DNA of 64,000 nucleotides, taken from contig NZ_WTUW01000002.1 of the NCBI RefSeq assembly GCF_009882915.1, positions 72,693 to 136,692 on the forward strand, written 5' to 3'. Shown one piece after another: positions 53,919 to 63,733 of this stretch (its first letter is position 1; every line of letters starts with the position of its first letter). A model generated the notes under the pieces. It did not search any database. It saw nothing but the letters and a program-made list of their open reading frames with translations, and was not told the DNA's origin. Both the position numbers and the translations under genes were made by a program. This DNA comes from Sneathiella litorea. Its GTDB lineage: Bacteria > Pseudomonadota > Alphaproteobacteria > Sneathiellales > Sneathiellaceae.

Positions 53919-56900
53919 TTATGAACATCCACTTGTGCCGCCACAAGTATCGCACTTCATGCAGGTGCCGTTACGGACGAGGGTGAAGTTGCCACACTCC
54001 CCGCAGCTATCCCCTTCATATCCCTTCATGCGAGCCTCCATGGAGCGGCTAAGCTTGTCTGACCCGCCGGGTGTGCCGCCAACCGACACGCTGGCGGCGG
54101 CAACCGAACCCGAAGTCCCCATGCTTGCGGCAGCAGCCCTGACCTGACCTTCGCCAAGGCTGGCTGTCATGGCAGAGAGACCGCCTTGCAGCACTTCTAG
54201 CGTGTTCGACCGGACATATCCCGTTGAGGCGAGATTGATCACGTTATTAATGGCGGCTTTGCTTTCCGAATATTCATCCTCAGATATCTTTGCCTGATCA
54301 TCTCCTGTTCCGAGACTGTCATTATGCAGGTCATCAGGCGCAACATGGGCCAGGTCATTTCGGCCGAGGTAAGAAATCGCCAACTCACGGAACAGGTAAT
54401 CCAGAATTGACGTCGACATCTTGATGGCGTCATTCCCCTCTACGATACCTGAGGGCTCGAACCGGGTGAAGGTATAGGCCTCAACAAACTCTTCAAGCGG
54501 GACGCCGTATTGAAGGCCGATTGAAATGGCGATTGCAAAGTTATTCATCAGGCTGCGGAAAGCGGCGCCTTCCTTGTGCATATCGATGAAGACTTCACCC
54601 AGACCACCATCATCATATTCGCCAGTCCGCAAATAGACCTTATGTCCGCCAACGACTGCTTTCTGGGTATAGCCCTTGCGTCGGGTCGGCAGTTTCTTGC
54701 GCTCCGACACAATCCGTTCCACGATCCGCTCGGCAACGACATTGCTGGCCGCCGCCGGAGAGACACGGACTTCTTCCTTCACCTCTTCAAGATCCTCCTC
54801 ATCAAAGGTGAGGGCGGAAAGCGGCTGGCTCAGCTTGGAGCCATCGCGATAAAGCGCATTGGCCTTAAGCCCGAGCTTCCAGGACAGGAGATAGGCCTCC
54901 TTACAGTCCTCAACCGTCGCGTTATTGGCCATATTGATGGTTTTGGAGATTGCCCCGGAAATAAATGGCTGTGATGCCGCCATCATGCGGATATGGCTTT
55001 CAACCGACAGCATCCGTTTCCCGATCCGACCGCAGGGATTGGCGCAATCGAAGACAGATAAATGTTCATCTTTGAGGTGAGGGGCACCTTCCAAGGTCAT
55101 GGCCCCACAACAATATGTGTTGGCAGCCTCTATGTCTTTCTTGGTAAAGCCAAGATGTAACAACATGTCGAACGTGTAGTCATTCAGCTGTGCATCCGAG
55201 ATGCCTAGCACATCGCGGCAGAAGTCCTCCCCAAGGGAGAATTTGTTGAAAACGAACTTGATGTCGAAACTGGCGCCGAGTTCGGATTCGATCCGTGCTA
55301 GTGTTTCGTCGGTAAAGCCCTTTTCCAGAAGCGCCGCATGATTAATGCCCGGCGCATTCTCCAAAGTACCATGACCAACCGCATAATCGATGATTTCCTT
55401 AGCCTGGTTCTTTTTATACCCAAGATGGTCAAGGGCTTCAGGTACCGTGCGGTTGATGATCTTGAAATAACCGCCGCCGGCCAGCTTCTTGAACTTGACG
55501 ATGGCGAAATCCGGTTCGATCCCCGTGGTATCGCAGTCCATGACAAGCCCGATTGTGCCGGTTGGGGCAATCACGGTAGTCTGTGCATTGCGATAGCCAT
55601 GTTTCTTGCCAAGATCCAGTGCATCATCCCAAGCGGCTTTTGCGGCCGCAGTCAGGCCCGGCTCCGGGCAGTTGATCGCATCAAGCGGGACGGGCAGGAC
55701 CGACAGGTCCTCATAACCATCGGAGAGCCCATAGGCGGCATTCCGATGGTTACGGATCACGCGAAGCATATTCTTGGCGTTTTTATCGTAACCAGGAAAG
55801 GCGCCGAGCTCTTCGGCCATTTCCGCGCTTGTCTTATAGGCCACACCCGTCATGACCGCGGTAATTGCCCCGCAAAGTGCGCGGCCTTCGATCGAATCAT
55901 AGGAGAGGCCTTGTGCCATCAGTAATCCGCCGATATTGGCAAATCCCAGACCGAGTGTGCGGAACTTATAGCTCAGTTTCGCGATTTCCTCGGAGGGGAA
56001 CTGCGCCATAAGGACGGAAATTTCGAGCGTAATCGTCCAGATCCGCACTGCATGCTCAAAACCCTCGATATCGAAGCCCTTGTCCGCGTGGCGGAAAGTC
56101 ATCAGGTTGAGGGAGGCGAGGTTGCAGGCCGTGTCATCCAGGAACATATATTCGGAGCAGGGGTTGGACGCGTTAATCCGGCCATCCTCGGGACAGGTAT
56201 GCCAATCATTAATGGTCGTATCATACTGCAGTCCCGGATCGGCGGACTGCCAGGCGCTTTCGCCGATCTGTTCCCAAAGGTCGCGAGCCTTGACGGTCTT
56301 TGCGACCTTGCCGTCGGTGCGGCGGATCAGGTTCCAGTCGCCATCCTTCAACACAGCTTCGATAAAGCCGTCGGTTACCCGCACGGAGTTGTTTGAGTTC
56401 TGGCCCGAGACGGTGAGATAAGCATCTGAATCCCAATCCGTGTCATATGTCGGGAAGTCAATTTCGGTATAGCCTTGTTTGGCAAACTGGATAACCCGCT
56501 GCACGTAGTTTTCCGGGACCATGGCCTTGCGCGCGCCGATGATGGCTTTTTTAAGCGCTGGATTTTCGGCCGGGAGAAATGCCTCGTCACCCTTGATCTC
56601 ATGGCATGCCTTGATGACATTGTTGAGATGAATATTGCAGAGTTTTGACCCGGAAACCATGGCCGCAACTTTCTGCTCTTCCACGGCTTTCCAGCCAATA
56701 TATTCTTCAATATCGGGGTGATCGATATCGAGTGTGACCATCTTGGCCGCGCGTCGCGTCGTGCCGCCAGACTTGATGGCGCCCGCAGCCCGGTCGCCAA
56801 TCTTGAGAAAGCTCATCAGGCCGGAAGACTTGCCGCCACCAGAGAGGCTCTCACCTGCGCTTCGAAGATTGGAAAAGTTGGTGCCTGTACCCGAGCCATA

Positions 56901-57578
56901 TTTAAACAGCCGTGCCTCGCGCACCCAGAGATCCATGATGCCGCCTTCATTGACGAGATCGTCATCGACCGACTGGATAAAGCAGGCATGGGGCTGTGGA
57001 TGCTCATATGAATTGACGGATTTCTTTAGCTTACCGGTTTTGAAATCAACATAGGAATGCCCCTGCGCCGGGCCTTCAATACCATATGCCCAATGCAGGC
57101 CTGTATTGAACCACTGCGGTGAATTTGGGGCGCCCATCTGGCGGGCCAGCATATAGCGCATTTCGTCAAAATAGGTGCGGGCGTCTTCCTCCCCATCGAA
57201 ATAGCCGCCTTTCCAGCCCCAATAGGTCCAGGTCCCGGCGAGCCGGTCGAACACTTCAGTGGAGGAGGTTTCACCGATATAGCGTTCATCTTCCGCCACT
57301 TCTTCAAGAGCCTTTTTGTCGGCAGTCTGCCGCCATAGCCATTCCGGCACATCCTTCTCGGCAACCGGTTTCAGTCGGGCAGGGACGCCAGCTTTACGGA
57401 AATATTTCTGGGCGATGATGTCACAGGCAACCTGCGACCAGTTGGCAGGGACATCAATCCCCTCGAGCTTGAAAACAACAGATCCGTCAGGGTTTCGGAT
57501 TTCACTGGTAGTTTGCCTGAATTTAATGGATGCATACGGAGAAGAATCTTTATTTGTAAAATGTCGCTCTATACGCAT
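53919..57578 (-). CDS. nrdJ: Vitamin B12-dependent ribonucleotide reductase (class II)
   Basis: A 1219-residue adenosylcobalamin-dependent reductase that makes deoxynucleotides with or without oxygen. Landmarks in order are [20 protein letters not shown], the glycine-rich [72 protein letters not shown] and a C-terminal zinc-ribbon-like [18 protein letters not shown]-x2-C. I place the start at ATG 57578 ([20 protein letters not shown]) behind GGAAGG; a further in-frame ATG at 57620 would add 14 atypical residues. A terminator follows, and NrdR-like boxes flank its promoter. Confidence 0.95.
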   Translation of the reverse strand: MRIERHFTNKDSSPYASIKFRQTTSEIRNPDGSVVFKLEGIDVPANWSQVACDIIAQKYFRKAGVPARLKPVAEKDVPEWLWRQTADKKALEEVAEDERYIGETSSTEVFDRLAGTWTYWGWKGGYFDGEEDARTYFDEMRYMLARQMGAPNSPQWFNTGLHWAYGIEGPAQGHSYVDFKTGKLKKSVNSYEHPQPHACFIQSVDDDLVNEGGIMDLWVREARLFKYGSGTGTNFSNLRSAGESLSGGGKSSGLMSFLKIGDRAAGAIKSGGTTRRAAKMVTLDIDHPDIEEYIGWKAVEEQKVAAMVSGSKLCNIHLNNVIKACHEIKGDEAFLPAENPALKKAIIGARKAMVPENYVQRVIQFAKQGYTEIDFPTYDTDWDSDAYLTVSGQNSNNSVRVTDGFIEAVLKDGDWNLIRRTDGKVAKTVKARDLWEQIGESAWQSADPGLQYDTTINDWHTCPEDGRINASNPCSEYMFLDDTACNLASLNLMTFRHADKGFDIEGFEHAVRIWTITLEISVLMAQFPSEEIAKLSYKFRTLGLGFANIGGLLMAQGLSYDSIEGRALCGAITAVMTGVAYKTSAEMAEELGAFPGYDKNAKNMLRVIRNHRNAAYGLSDGYEDLSVLPVPLDAINCPEPGLTAAAKAAWDDALDLGKKHGYRNAQTTVIAPTGTIGLVMDCDTTGIEPDFAIVKFKKLAGGGYFKIINRTVPEALDHLGYKKNQAKEIIDYAVGHGTLENAPGINHAALLEKGFTDETLARIESELGASFDIKFVFNKFSLGEDFCRDVLGISDAQLNDYTFDMLLHLGFTKKDIEAANTYCCGAMTLEGAPHLKDEHLSVFDCANPCGRIGKRMLSVESHIRMMAASQPFISGAISKTINMANNATVEDCKEAYLLSWKLGLKANALYRDGSKLSQPLSALTFDEEDLEEVKEEVRVSPAAASNVVAERIVERIVSERKKLPTRRKGYTQKAVVGGHKVYLRTGEYDDGGLGEVFIDMHKEGAAFRSLMNNFAIAISIGLQYGVPLEEFVEAYTFTRFEPSGIVEGNDAIKMSTSILDYLFRELAISYLGRNDLAHVAPDDLHNDSLGTGDDQAKISEDEYSESKAAINNVINLASTGYVRSNTLEVLQGGLSAMTASLGEGQVRAAAASMGTSGSVAAASVSVGGTPGGSDKLSRSMEARMKGYEGDSCGECGNFTLVRNGTCMKCDTCGGTSGCS

Positions 57579-57683
57579 CGCATACCTTCCAATCACCAGT
57601 TCATTTTCGTAGTCATGCAAGCGGGGATATTGTTTAAAGCCTTGGAAAACGCAGGGTCAGCAACGGCTCCCTCATTTCCAATG

Positions 57684-57701
57684 CCTACTATATATAGTAG
57701 G
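57684..57701. promoter_or_regulatory. Perfect NrdR-box-like palindrome
   Basis: CCTACTATATATAGTAGG, an 18-base perfect palindrome whose core matches the known NrdR-box pattern (ACACwATATATwGTGT) in all but the outer bases. On the minus strand it lies about 16-33 bases after the predicted nrdJ transcription start, a repressing position. Confidence 0.7.
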
Positions 57702-57723
57702 AAAATCCCCCTCGTCGCATAGG

Positions 57724-57752
57724 ATCATGTCGTTCAGGATAGGCCAAGTCAA
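57724..57752 (-). promoter_or_regulatory. nrdJ sigma-70 promoter
   Basis: On the minus strand TTGACT (57752-57747), a 17-base spacer, CATGAT (57729-57724). The predicted start is near 57717, giving a leader of about 140 bases. Confidence 0.6.
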
Positions 57753-57760
57753 CACCAAAA

Positions 57761-57776
57761 AGTCTACATTTAGTGT
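57761..57776. promoter_or_regulatory. Degenerate second NrdR-box-like site
   Basis: AGTCTACATTTAGTGT: the right half TTTAGTGT keeps seven of eight consensus bases and the left half five of eight. It lies upstream of the -35, so the two boxes bracket the promoter, with centres 76 bases apart. Confidence 0.4.
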
Positions 57777-58024
57777 GTAAAATTTTATAGATCGCGAAAT
57801 ATGGCGGTTTAGTGACTGTTGGGGTTTATTATGGTTAACAAGAAATCCGGGGGGAGTTGCAGAAAAGCAATAATGAGAAGCAGTCAGGATCAGAATCATT
57901 AGAATCAGGCAGGGGATGATTAGGCTTCACCATGTCCACGACGAAAAGTTAGACTGGACGAAAGGCCCCCACAATGCCATATTCCGGGCAAATATTTCTG
58001 TTCCTATTCAGTGAGAAGATTTAA

Positions 58025-58387
58025 ATGGCGACGATTGGCACAAGGCTGTTTACATGGTGGCGCGGCGAACGGGTCGGAGAGGACCAGTTTGGCAACCGTT
58101 ATTACCGGGAAAAAGGCAAGCCGACGGGTCCCACCGGAAGAGAACGCCGCTGGGTTGTGTACAAGGGCCGCCCGGAAGCATCGAAGGTGCCGCCTGCGTG
58201 GCATATATGGCTGCATTACACTACCGACAAGCTTCCCGATCAGCAGGAATTGCCCCAGGCTGAATGGCAGGAGGAACATCGGCCCAATCTAACGGGTACG
58301 GAATTTGCCTATCATCCGGATGGATCTATCGTTAGCGGCGGGAAGCGCCAGAAGGGTACCGGCGACTACGAAGCCTGGAAACCATAA
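58025..58387 (+). CDS. NDUFA12-type accessory subunit of NADH:ubiquinone oxidoreductase
   Basis: A 120-residue protein of the B17.2/NDUFA12 family, found in alphaproteobacterial and mitochondrial complex I, where it stabilises the peripheral arm. The conserved GEDQFGNRYYREKG, RRWVVYKGRPEASKVPPAWH and WLHYTTDKLP segments are clear. The C-terminus is hydrophilic and variable. It leads the mlaD-DUF2155 run, as in many alphaproteobacteria. Confidence 0.92.
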   Translation: MATIGTRLFTWWRGERVGEDQFGNRYYREKGKPTGPTGRERRWVVYKGRPEASKVPPAWHIWLHYTTDKLPDQQELPQAEWQEEHRPNLTGTEFAYHPDGSIVSGGKRQKGTGDYEAWKP

Positions 58388-58439
58388 TTAGAGATGATTT
58401 CCTTGCGCCGGGCGTTGCGCGCAAGCGTAGGAGGATTAA

Positions 58440-58898
58440 ATGAACAGTAATATTGTGGAAACCGTCATTGGTGCCGTGGTTTTGGCATTTGCGACTATTT
58501 TCCTTGTCTTTGCCTATCGTACCGCAGAAGTTAACATCGGAAGTGGTGGTATTAACCTCTCGGCCTCCTTTGACAATGTCGATGGCCTCAGTGTCGGCAG
58601 TGATGTCCGGATGAGCGGAATCAAGGTCGGTGCCGTAACCTCCCAGACGCTTGATCCGAAAACCTATCGCGCGATCCTGAAAATCAGCCTTGATGATGAT
58701 GTAGAACTGCCCGATGACAGCTCCGCAAAGATCACCTCCAGCAGTCTTCTCGGGAACAACTACCTACAGCTTACACCCGGCGGGTCAGACGATATGTTGG
58801 AAGACGGCGGGACAATTTCCTATACACAAGGCGCCGTGAATATCCAGGACCTGATCGCCCAGGCAATTTTCAGCAGTAGCAATGACTCCAAAAAGTAA
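58440..58898 (+). CDS. mlaD: MlaD-type MCE-domain outer-membrane asymmetry lipid transport protein
   Basis: A 152-residue protein with one N-terminal membrane anchor (ETVIGAVVLAFATIFLVFAY) and a periplasmic MCE domain (LSASFDNVDGLSVGSDVRMS, GVKVG-type GIKVGAVTSQTLD, LLGNNYLQLTPG). It belongs to the MlaFEDB phospholipid shuttle, whose other genes are not in the window. It follows AGGAGG and overlaps the DUF2155 frame by 17 bases. Confidence 0.92.
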   Translation: MNSNIVETVIGAVVLAFATIFLVFAYRTAEVNIGSGGINLSASFDNVDGLSVGSDVRMSGIKVGAVTSQTLDPKTYRAILKISLDDDVELPDDSSAKITSSSLLGNNYLQLTPGGSDDMLEDGGTISYTQGAVNIQDLIAQAIFSSSNDSKK

Positions 58899-59376
58899 CC
58901 AATTTTTAGCTGTGTTACTATTTTTTGACTCATTTCTCGTGCGGTGTTGCGTATCCCTTCATGGTATTCGGCGATTGACGACGATTATGTTCCTCAGTCT
59001 CGTCGCCGTGAATTTTGCGCCACATTCCAGTAATGCGGCAGAGTCATTGGAAGGGGATATCGTTATACTGCGTGCCCTTGATAAGGTAACGGCCCGCACC
59101 AAAGATCTATCTGTTCCCATTGATGAAACAGCTGTATTCGGTAGCCTCGCCATTCGGCCACGCAAATGCCTGAAGCGGCCGCCCGAAGAAACGCCGGAAA
59201 CGTCGACTTTTCTAGAAATATCTGAAATTCATGATGACGCCGAAGATTTAACTCTCTTCACTGGCTGGATGTTTGCCTCCAGTCCCGCGATTAATGCGTT
59301 GGAGCATCCGGTCTATGATGTCTGGGTGATCGACTGCAAGATTTCAGAGCCCGTCACGTCGTCGCCCAAGGAATAA
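58882..59376 (+). CDS. DUF2155 exported protein
   Basis: A protein of up to 164 residues. The DUF2155 pattern is clear: ALDKVTARTKDLSVPIDETA, GSLAIRPRKCLKRPPEE and TGWMFASSPAINALEHPVYD-VWVIDC. Two cysteines could form a disulfide. The start is uncertain: ATG 58882 overlaps mlaD, but the hydrophobic segment MFLSLVAVNFAPHSSNAAES looks like a signal peptide starting closer to 58972-58987. The 3' end overlaps convergent aat by 64 bases. Function is unknown. Confidence 0.8.
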   Translation: MTPKSNQFLAVLLFFDSFLVRCCVSLHGIRRLTTIMFLSLVAVNFAPHSSNAAESLEGDIVILRALDKVTARTKDLSVPIDETAVFGSLAIRPRKCLKRPPEETPETSTFLEISEIHDDAEDLTLFTGWMFASSPAINALEHPVYDVWVIDCKISEPVTSSPKE

Positions 59377-59963
59377 AAATCCCCCTCGCTCTGCAAGGCC
59401 TTGTTGAGGCGTAACAGGTAATCCGCCCGGCTGATCTCCACCGCGCCGAAGGTTGCCAGATGCGGGTTCATGAACTGAGCGTCCAACAGGTTAAATCTGC
59501 CGCGTATTAATCGCGCCACAAGGTAAACAAGCGCGACCTTGCTCGCGTCTGTTGCGCGCGTGAACATACTTTCCCCGCAGAAAACACTTTCGAACGCAAG
59601 ACCGTATAATCCGCCGACGAGATCATCCCCTAACCAGCATTCAACACTATGGGCATAGCCGAGGTCATGCAGTTCGCCATAGAGTTCGAGGATGGTCTTG
59701 TTGATCCAGGTGGCATCTCGGTCGCCACGTGGCTCCGCGCATTCCCGCATGACGCGGCGGAAATCCTTGTCCACGGTGACGGTGAATGGCATCTTGCGGA
59801 TTGTACGGGCAAGGCGCTTCGGCACATGGAAGTTATCAAGCGGAAAGATCCCGCGTCTTTCTGGCTCGACCCAGTATAGATCGGGATCATCCGCATCGTC
59901 CGCCATCGGAAAAACCCCAATCCGGTAGGCGGCAAGGATTGTCTCGGCGGTCAGCGCAGACAT
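59313..59963 (-). CDS. aat: Leucyl/phenylalanyl-tRNA-protein transferase
   Basis: A 216-residue N-end-rule enzyme attaching Leu or Phe to proteins with N-terminal Arg or Lys, marking them for ClpAP. Conserved parts are AYRIGVFPMADD, YWVEPERRGIFPLDNFHVPK, CWLGDDLVGGLYGLAFESVF and GESMFTRATDASKVAL. It is the distal gene of the aroQ-accB-accC-aat run. Its last 21 codons lie over the DUF2155 3' end in the opposite direction. Confidence 0.94.
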   Translation of the reverse strand: MSALTAETILAAYRIGVFPMADDADDPDLYWVEPERRGIFPLDNFHVPKRLARTIRKMPFTVTVDKDFRRVMRECAEPRGDRDATWINKTILELYGELHDLGYAHSVECWLGDDLVGGLYGLAFESVFCGESMFTRATDASKVALVYLVARLIRGRFNLLDAQFMNPHLATFGAVEISRADYLLRLNKALQSEGDFYSLGDDVTGSEILQSITQTS

Positions 59964-59975
59964 AACTATCGTGAA

Positions 59976-61316
59976 CTAGCGCGCCGCAATGAATTTTTCC
60001 AACCAGTGAATGTCAAAATGACCGTCGCGGAATTCCTGACTATGGATAATTTCCTGATGCAGCGGCAATGTCGTCTTGATCCCGCTGACAACAAACTCCT
60101 CTAGCGCGCGGTTAAGCCGCAAAAGGCATTCTTCTCGGCTTTTGGCATGAACAATCAGCTTGGCGATCAGGCTGTCATAATGGGGTGGGATATTATAACC
60201 CGTGTAGAGCGCAGAATCGACGCGTACGCCCAAGCCTCCGGGGACGTGAAATTCGGTCACCGGTCCGGGGCTCGCCGCAAAGGTATGCGGGTCTTCGGCC
60301 GTTACGCGGCATTCAATTGAATGGCCGGAAAATTTAATATCTTCTTGCTTCAGATCCAGCGGATATCCGGCCGCAACATTGATCTGGGCCTGAACGAGAT
60401 CAATACCGGTGATCATCTCCGTTACCGGATGCTCCACCTGGAGGCGGGTATTCATCTCGATAAAATAGAACTCGTCATTCTCGAATAGAAATTCGATCGT
60501 ACCGACACCCTCATATCTCATGTCACGAATGGCATCGGACACCGTCTTGCCGATTTTTTCGCGCAGTTCCGGGGTGATGGCGGGTGAGGGGCTTTCCTCA
60601 AGGGCTTTCTGGTGGCGTCGCTGTAAAGAGCAGTCGCGCTCTCCCAAATGCACCACGTTACCTTGGCCATCAGCAAGGATTTGCACCTCAATATGACGCG
60701 GACCGCTCAAGTATTTTTCCATATAGACCGCGTCATTGCCAAAGGCGAGATTGGCCTCGGAACGGGCAGAAGAAAATGCTTCAGAAAGCGCATCCGCGTT
60801 TTCCGCAACCTTCATCCCGCGGCCGCCGCCTCCGGCGGAAGCCTTGATAATGACGGGATAGCCCATTTGTTCCGCCTCGCGTTCCGCATCGGCAAGGGTT
60901 TCAACTTCCCCTTCCGATCCCGGGACGCAGGGCACGCCAAGCTTGCGCATGGTTTCCTTCGCCGTGATCTTGTCACCCATCATGCGGATGTGATCGGCGG
61001 ACGGACCAATGAACTTGATGCCGTGGGCAGTGACGATATCCACGAATTTCGCATTTTCGGAAAGGAAGCCGTAACCCGGATGGATAGCATCCGCGTTGGT
61101 AACTTCCGCCGCCGCGATGATGGAGGGGATATTGAGATAGCTCTGGGCTGAACTTGGCGGACCGATACAAACACTTTCATCGGCGAGGCGCACATGCATG
61201 GCATCCGCATCGGCGGAAGAATGAACAGCCACCGTCTTGATGCCCATTTCCCGGCAGGCGCGATGGATCCGGAGCGCGATTTCACCACGGTTAGCAATCA
61301 GGATTTTTTCAAACAT
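59976..61316 (-). CDS. accC: Biotin carboxylase subunit of acetyl-CoA carboxylase
   Basis: A 446-residue ATP-grasp enzyme that carboxylates biotin on Acc[47 protein letters not shown] (glycine loop), [12 protein letters not shown] and [14 protein letters not shown] are all present. It lies 14 bases after accB and 12 bases before aat, so it is part of a four-gene operon for the first step of fatty-acid synthesis. Confidence 0.97.
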   Translation of the reverse strand: MFEKILIANRGEIALRIHRACREMGIKTVAVHSSADADAMHVRLADESVCIGPPSSAQSYLNIPSIIAAAEVTNADAIHPGYGFLSENAKFVDIVTAHGIKFIGPSADHIRMMGDKITAKETMRKLGVPCVPGSEGEVETLADAEREAEQMGYPVIIKASAGGGGRGMKVAENADALSEAFSSARSEANLAFGNDAVYMEKYLSGPRHIEVQILADGQGNVVHLGERDCSLQRRHQKALEESPSPAITPELREKIGKTVSDAIRDMRYEGVGTIEFLFENDEFYFIEMNTRLQVEHPVTEMITGIDLVQAQINVAAGYPLDLKQEDIKFSGHSIECRVTAEDPHTFAASPGPVTEFHVPGGLGVRVDSALYTGYNIPPHYDSLIAKLIVHAKSREECLLRLNRALEEFVVSGIKTTLPLHQEIIHSQEFRDGHFDIHWLEKFIAAR

Positions 61317-61330
61317 CTAAATTCCGACGG

Positions 61331-61789
61331 TTATTCTACAATGACAAGCGGCTGGCCATATTCACACGGCTCTTCATTCTCGACCAGAATCTCGATGACC
61401 TTACCCGCTTTTGGGGCAGCGATCGGGTTCATGGTTTTCATGGCCTCGACGATAAGGAGCGTTTGCCCCACATTCACCGTGTCGCCCACACGTACAAACG
61501 GGGCGGCGGTAGGTTCCGGCGAGAGATACACTGTCCCCACCATCGGTGACTTTACGGTTCCCGGATGGCTGGCTGCTTCTGCCGCCGGTGCCGCGGGGGC
61601 TGCGGCCGCGGGAACTTGTGCGGCGGCGGGAAAAACAGTCTGGATGGTTTCCGGTGCAGCAGCGGTAGAACCACGGGAAACACGCAGGCGATGATCGCCA
61701 TTTTCGATTTCAATTTCCCCAAGGCCGGTTTCGTTCATGATCTCGGCCAGATCCCGGATCGCCTTTTTGTCGATGTTGAGTTTATTCAT
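61331..61789 (-). CDS. accB: Biotin carboxyl carrier protein of acetyl-CoA carboxylase
   Basis: A 152-residue carrier. The N-terminal MNKLNIDKKAIRDLAEIMNE is followed by an alanine/proline-rich linker (about residues 50-75) and the biotinyl domain with VEAMKTMNPI, where the Lys is biotinylated (MKT in place of the common MKM, as in many relatives). ATG 61789 is preferred over an in-frame TTG at 61798. Confidence 0.96.
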   Translation of the reverse strand: MNKLNIDKKAIRDLAEIMNETGLGEIEIENGDHRLRVSRGSTAAAPETIQTVFPAAAQVPAAAAPAAPAAEAASHPGTVKSPMVGTVYLSPEPTAAPFVRVGDTVNVGQTLLIVEAMKTMNPIAAPKAGKVIEILVENEEPCEYGQPLVIVE

Positions 61790-61810
61790 AATGTCCAAGT
61801 CTCGGTTACT

Positions 61811-62248
61811 TTAATCAATGATATCGGCAAGCGCGTCGAGGGCCAGCACATAGCCTTTTGCCCCAAATCCGCAGATAACGCCAGCGGCAACGGACGAAAT
61901 ATAGCTGTGATGGCGAAATTCTTCACGCGAAAAGATGTTTGACAGATGCACTTCAATCACAGGAAGGCCGCAGGCCTTGATCGCATCATGGAGCGCAACA
62001 GAAGTATGGGTATAAGCGGCCGCATTGAGAATAATGCCGCTATGGCTTGCGCCCGCACGCTGGATTGCGTCCACAAGGTCGCCTTCCTGGTTGCTCTGGA
62101 AGAAGATGGTCTCGATGTCGATATTTTCGCCATGGGCGCGGGTCAAGGCCTCGATATCGGCAAGCGTTGTGCTTCCGTAAATCTCCGGCTCCCGCTTGCC
62201 CAGCAGGTTCAGGTTCGGACCGTTGATGACAATTACTGACTTACCCAT
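61811..62248 (-). CDS. aroQ: Type II 3-dehydroquinate dehydratase
   Basis: A 145-residue dodecameric enzyme of the shikimate pathway. The active-site loop [20 protein letters not shown], the [14 protein letters not shown] segment, [12 protein letters not shown] and [17 protein letters not shown] are intact. It leads the aroQ-accB-accC-aat operon. Confidence 0.96.
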   Translation of the reverse strand: MGKSVIVINGPNLNLLGKREPEIYGSTTLADIEALTRAHGENIDIETIFFQSNQEGDLVDAIQRAGASHSGIILNAAAYTHTSVALHDAIKACGLPVIEVHLSNIFSREEFRHHSYISSVAAGVICGFGAKGYVLALDALADIID

Positions 62249-62374
62249 ACATTCCCCCGCAACTTCCCGTGCGAACCGGCCTTTCAGCCAAACTGCCCCC
62301 TTATACAGAAGTCTTTCACAAGTTTAAAGCAATCGTGAAAATTAGTCGATGAAGGAGTGTAAGGAGGATTGATT

Positions 62375-63190
62375 TTGCAAAATCGAGCCTTACCCTTATA
62401 CTCAGCTTTTGTGCAGTGCGGGATAACGGGTGGGATGACGGCAGTTCGAAAAACTATTCTGGTTATACTATGCGCGATCGCGCTGTTCGGGTTGCCGCAG
62501 ATGCTGTCAGTGGCAGCAGGTACCTCATCGGAGGCGACGAACTGGTCCTCCGCGCGGCGCGATGCGACCGGTCTTTCGCCGGCGCCGGACACCTACAGTG
62601 AAGCGATTATTCAGGTTTTTGGTGCACGCACCTGGGGCTGGCGCGGGAATTTCGCTATTCATACCTGGATTTCCATGAAGCGCGAGGGCGCAGAAAACTA
62701 TGACCGCTATGAAGTCATCGGCTGGCGCGCGCGCAACGGCGGTAATGCCCTGGTCCAGAGCCGGGGGTCTCCCGATAATCACTGGTTCGGAAATGTGCCT
62801 GAATTGCTCAGCGAAATCCGGGGAACGGCCGCCACCAATCTTATCGAACGGATCGAGACAGTGATTGAGGCTTATCCACATAAGTATAATTATAACGTCT
62901 GGCCCGGCCCCAACTCGAACAGTTTTATAGCCCATATCGGCCGCGCGGTACCGGAGCTTAATCTCGACCTGCCGCCAACCGCCATCGGCAAGGACTATAT
63001 CACCGATGGTGCCCCGTTTGGTACGGCAGTGAGCGGGCGAGGGGTTCAGTTTTCAATATTGGGATATGGCGGCTTCGTGGCCAGTCCTGTGGAAGGGATA
63101 GAGCTGCATCTGCTCGGTCTTACGCTTGGTCTTGATGTGGACGACGCAGCGCTCAAGCTGCCGGGGTTTGGCCGGGTTGAGATATTCTAG
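62375..63190 (+). CDS. DUF3750 family protein
   Basis: A protein of about 271 residues. The core IQVFGARTWGWRGNFAIHTW, YEVIGWR, YPHKYNYNVWPGPNSNSF, and the C-terminal GVQFSILGYGGFVASPVEG fit DUF3750. A hydrophobic segment near the N-terminus (KTILVILCAIALFGLPQML) is a signal peptide or anchor. A strong AAGGAGGA at 62361 best serves the TTG at 62375; ATG 62435 is an alternative giving a more usual signal peptide. Function unknown. It shares its stop with convergent MarR (CTAG). Confidence 0.75.
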   Translation: MQNRALPLYSAFVQCGITGGMTAVRKTILVILCAIALFGLPQMLSVAAGTSSEATNWSSARRDATGLSPAPDTYSEAIIQVFGARTWGWRGNFAIHTWISMKREGAENYDRYEVIGWRARNGGNALVQSRGSPDNHWFGNVPELLSEIRGTAATNLIERIETVIEAYPHKYNYNVWPGPNSNSFIAHIGRAVPELNLDLPPTAIGKDYITDGAPFGTAVSGRGVQFSILGYGGFVASPVEGIELHLLGLTLGLDVDDAALKLPGFGRVEIF

Positions 63191-63642
63191 CAGTTCTGTA
63201 ATTCCTCTGCCTTCGTATCGAGCCTGTTCAGGAAATTATCGAGTTGCTCAATCTCCTCCGGACTGAATTCGGCGAGGAGCTTGTTTTCATAGTCTTGCGC
63301 GAGCGGGATGATCTCCGCGAGGGTTAATTGGCCCGCCTGGGTGAGGAAAAGCGCGGCAGAGCGGCGATCCCCCTCCAGTGTTTTCTTTTCAAGGCGCCCC
63401 GATTTTATGAGACGCTCCACGGCCCGACTGATGCTGACCTTATCGAGGGAGGCGAGCGGTGCAATCTCCCGCGCGGTCAGGCCGGGATTGGAACCCAGCA
63501 GGGCCACAATACGCCACTCCGGAATGGTCAAGTCGAACATTTTTGAATATTTCGCAGCAAGGCTGCGGCTGATCATGCCGGACAGCTTGGTCAGTCGGTA
63601 GGGAAGGAAGCGGGGTAGGTATAGACTACGTTGCATTTCATT
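63187..63642 (-). CDS. MarR-family transcriptional regulator, divergent from hpd
   Basis: A 151-residue winged-helix protein. The DNA-binding region reads LTIPEWRIVALLGSNPGLTA, EIAPLASLDKVSISRAVERL and the wing LEGDRRSAALFLTQAG. I use ATG 63642 (SD-like AAGG); ATG 63690 in frame is possible but has no ribosome site. Divergence from hpd and the 16-base palindrome between them suggest it controls aromatic amino-acid breakdown, as MarR proteins commonly do with phenolic ligands. Confidence 0.82.
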   Translation of the reverse strand, partial: NEMQRSLYLPRFLPYRLTKLSGMISRSLAAKYSKMFDLTIPEWRIVALLGSNPGLTAREIAPLASLDKVSISRAVERLIKSGRLEKKTLEGDRRSAALFLTQAGQLTLAEIIPLAQDYENKLLAEFSPEEIEQLDNFLNRLDTKAEELQNC

Positions 63643-63693
63643 CATCGAAACGGCCTTGACATTATTCAGCACCCGATCCATCTTACGCATTAA

Positions 63694-63709
63694 AGTTTCA
63701 AATGAAACT
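63694..63709. promoter_or_regulatory. MarR-type operator palindrome upstream of hpd
   Basis: AGTTTCAAATGAAACT is a perfect 7-2-7 inverted repeat, 24 bases before the hpd ATG. TTGACA at 63656-63661 with a weak CATCTT 17 bases later (63679) would place the operator just after the transcription start. The palindrome is direct evidence; the regulator is inferred from position. Confidence 0.65.
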
Positions 63710-63733
63710 ACTTTTTTGACCGGAGGGATCGAT

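Larger units (their letters stand above)
57579..58024. other. 446-base intergenic region between nrdJ and ndufa12
   Basis: No supportable gene. The left half holds the nrdJ promoter and NrdR-box-like palindromes. The right half (57800-58024) is AT-rich with no clear hexamers for the downstream gene, which starts at 58025 behind a weak GAGAAG ribosome site. I looked for a cobalamin riboswitch upstream of nrdJ and did not recognise a B12-box. Confidence 0.5.

Noticed and set aside
57579-57760. Cobalamin riboswitch upstream of the B12-dependent nrdJ
   Set aside because: I could not find a B12-box or the expected long folded leader; the palindromes present fit NrdR better.
57672-57899. 75-codon minus-strand frame upstream of nrdJ
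   Set aside because: It covers the promoter and NrdR-box region, has no ribosome site and looks random.
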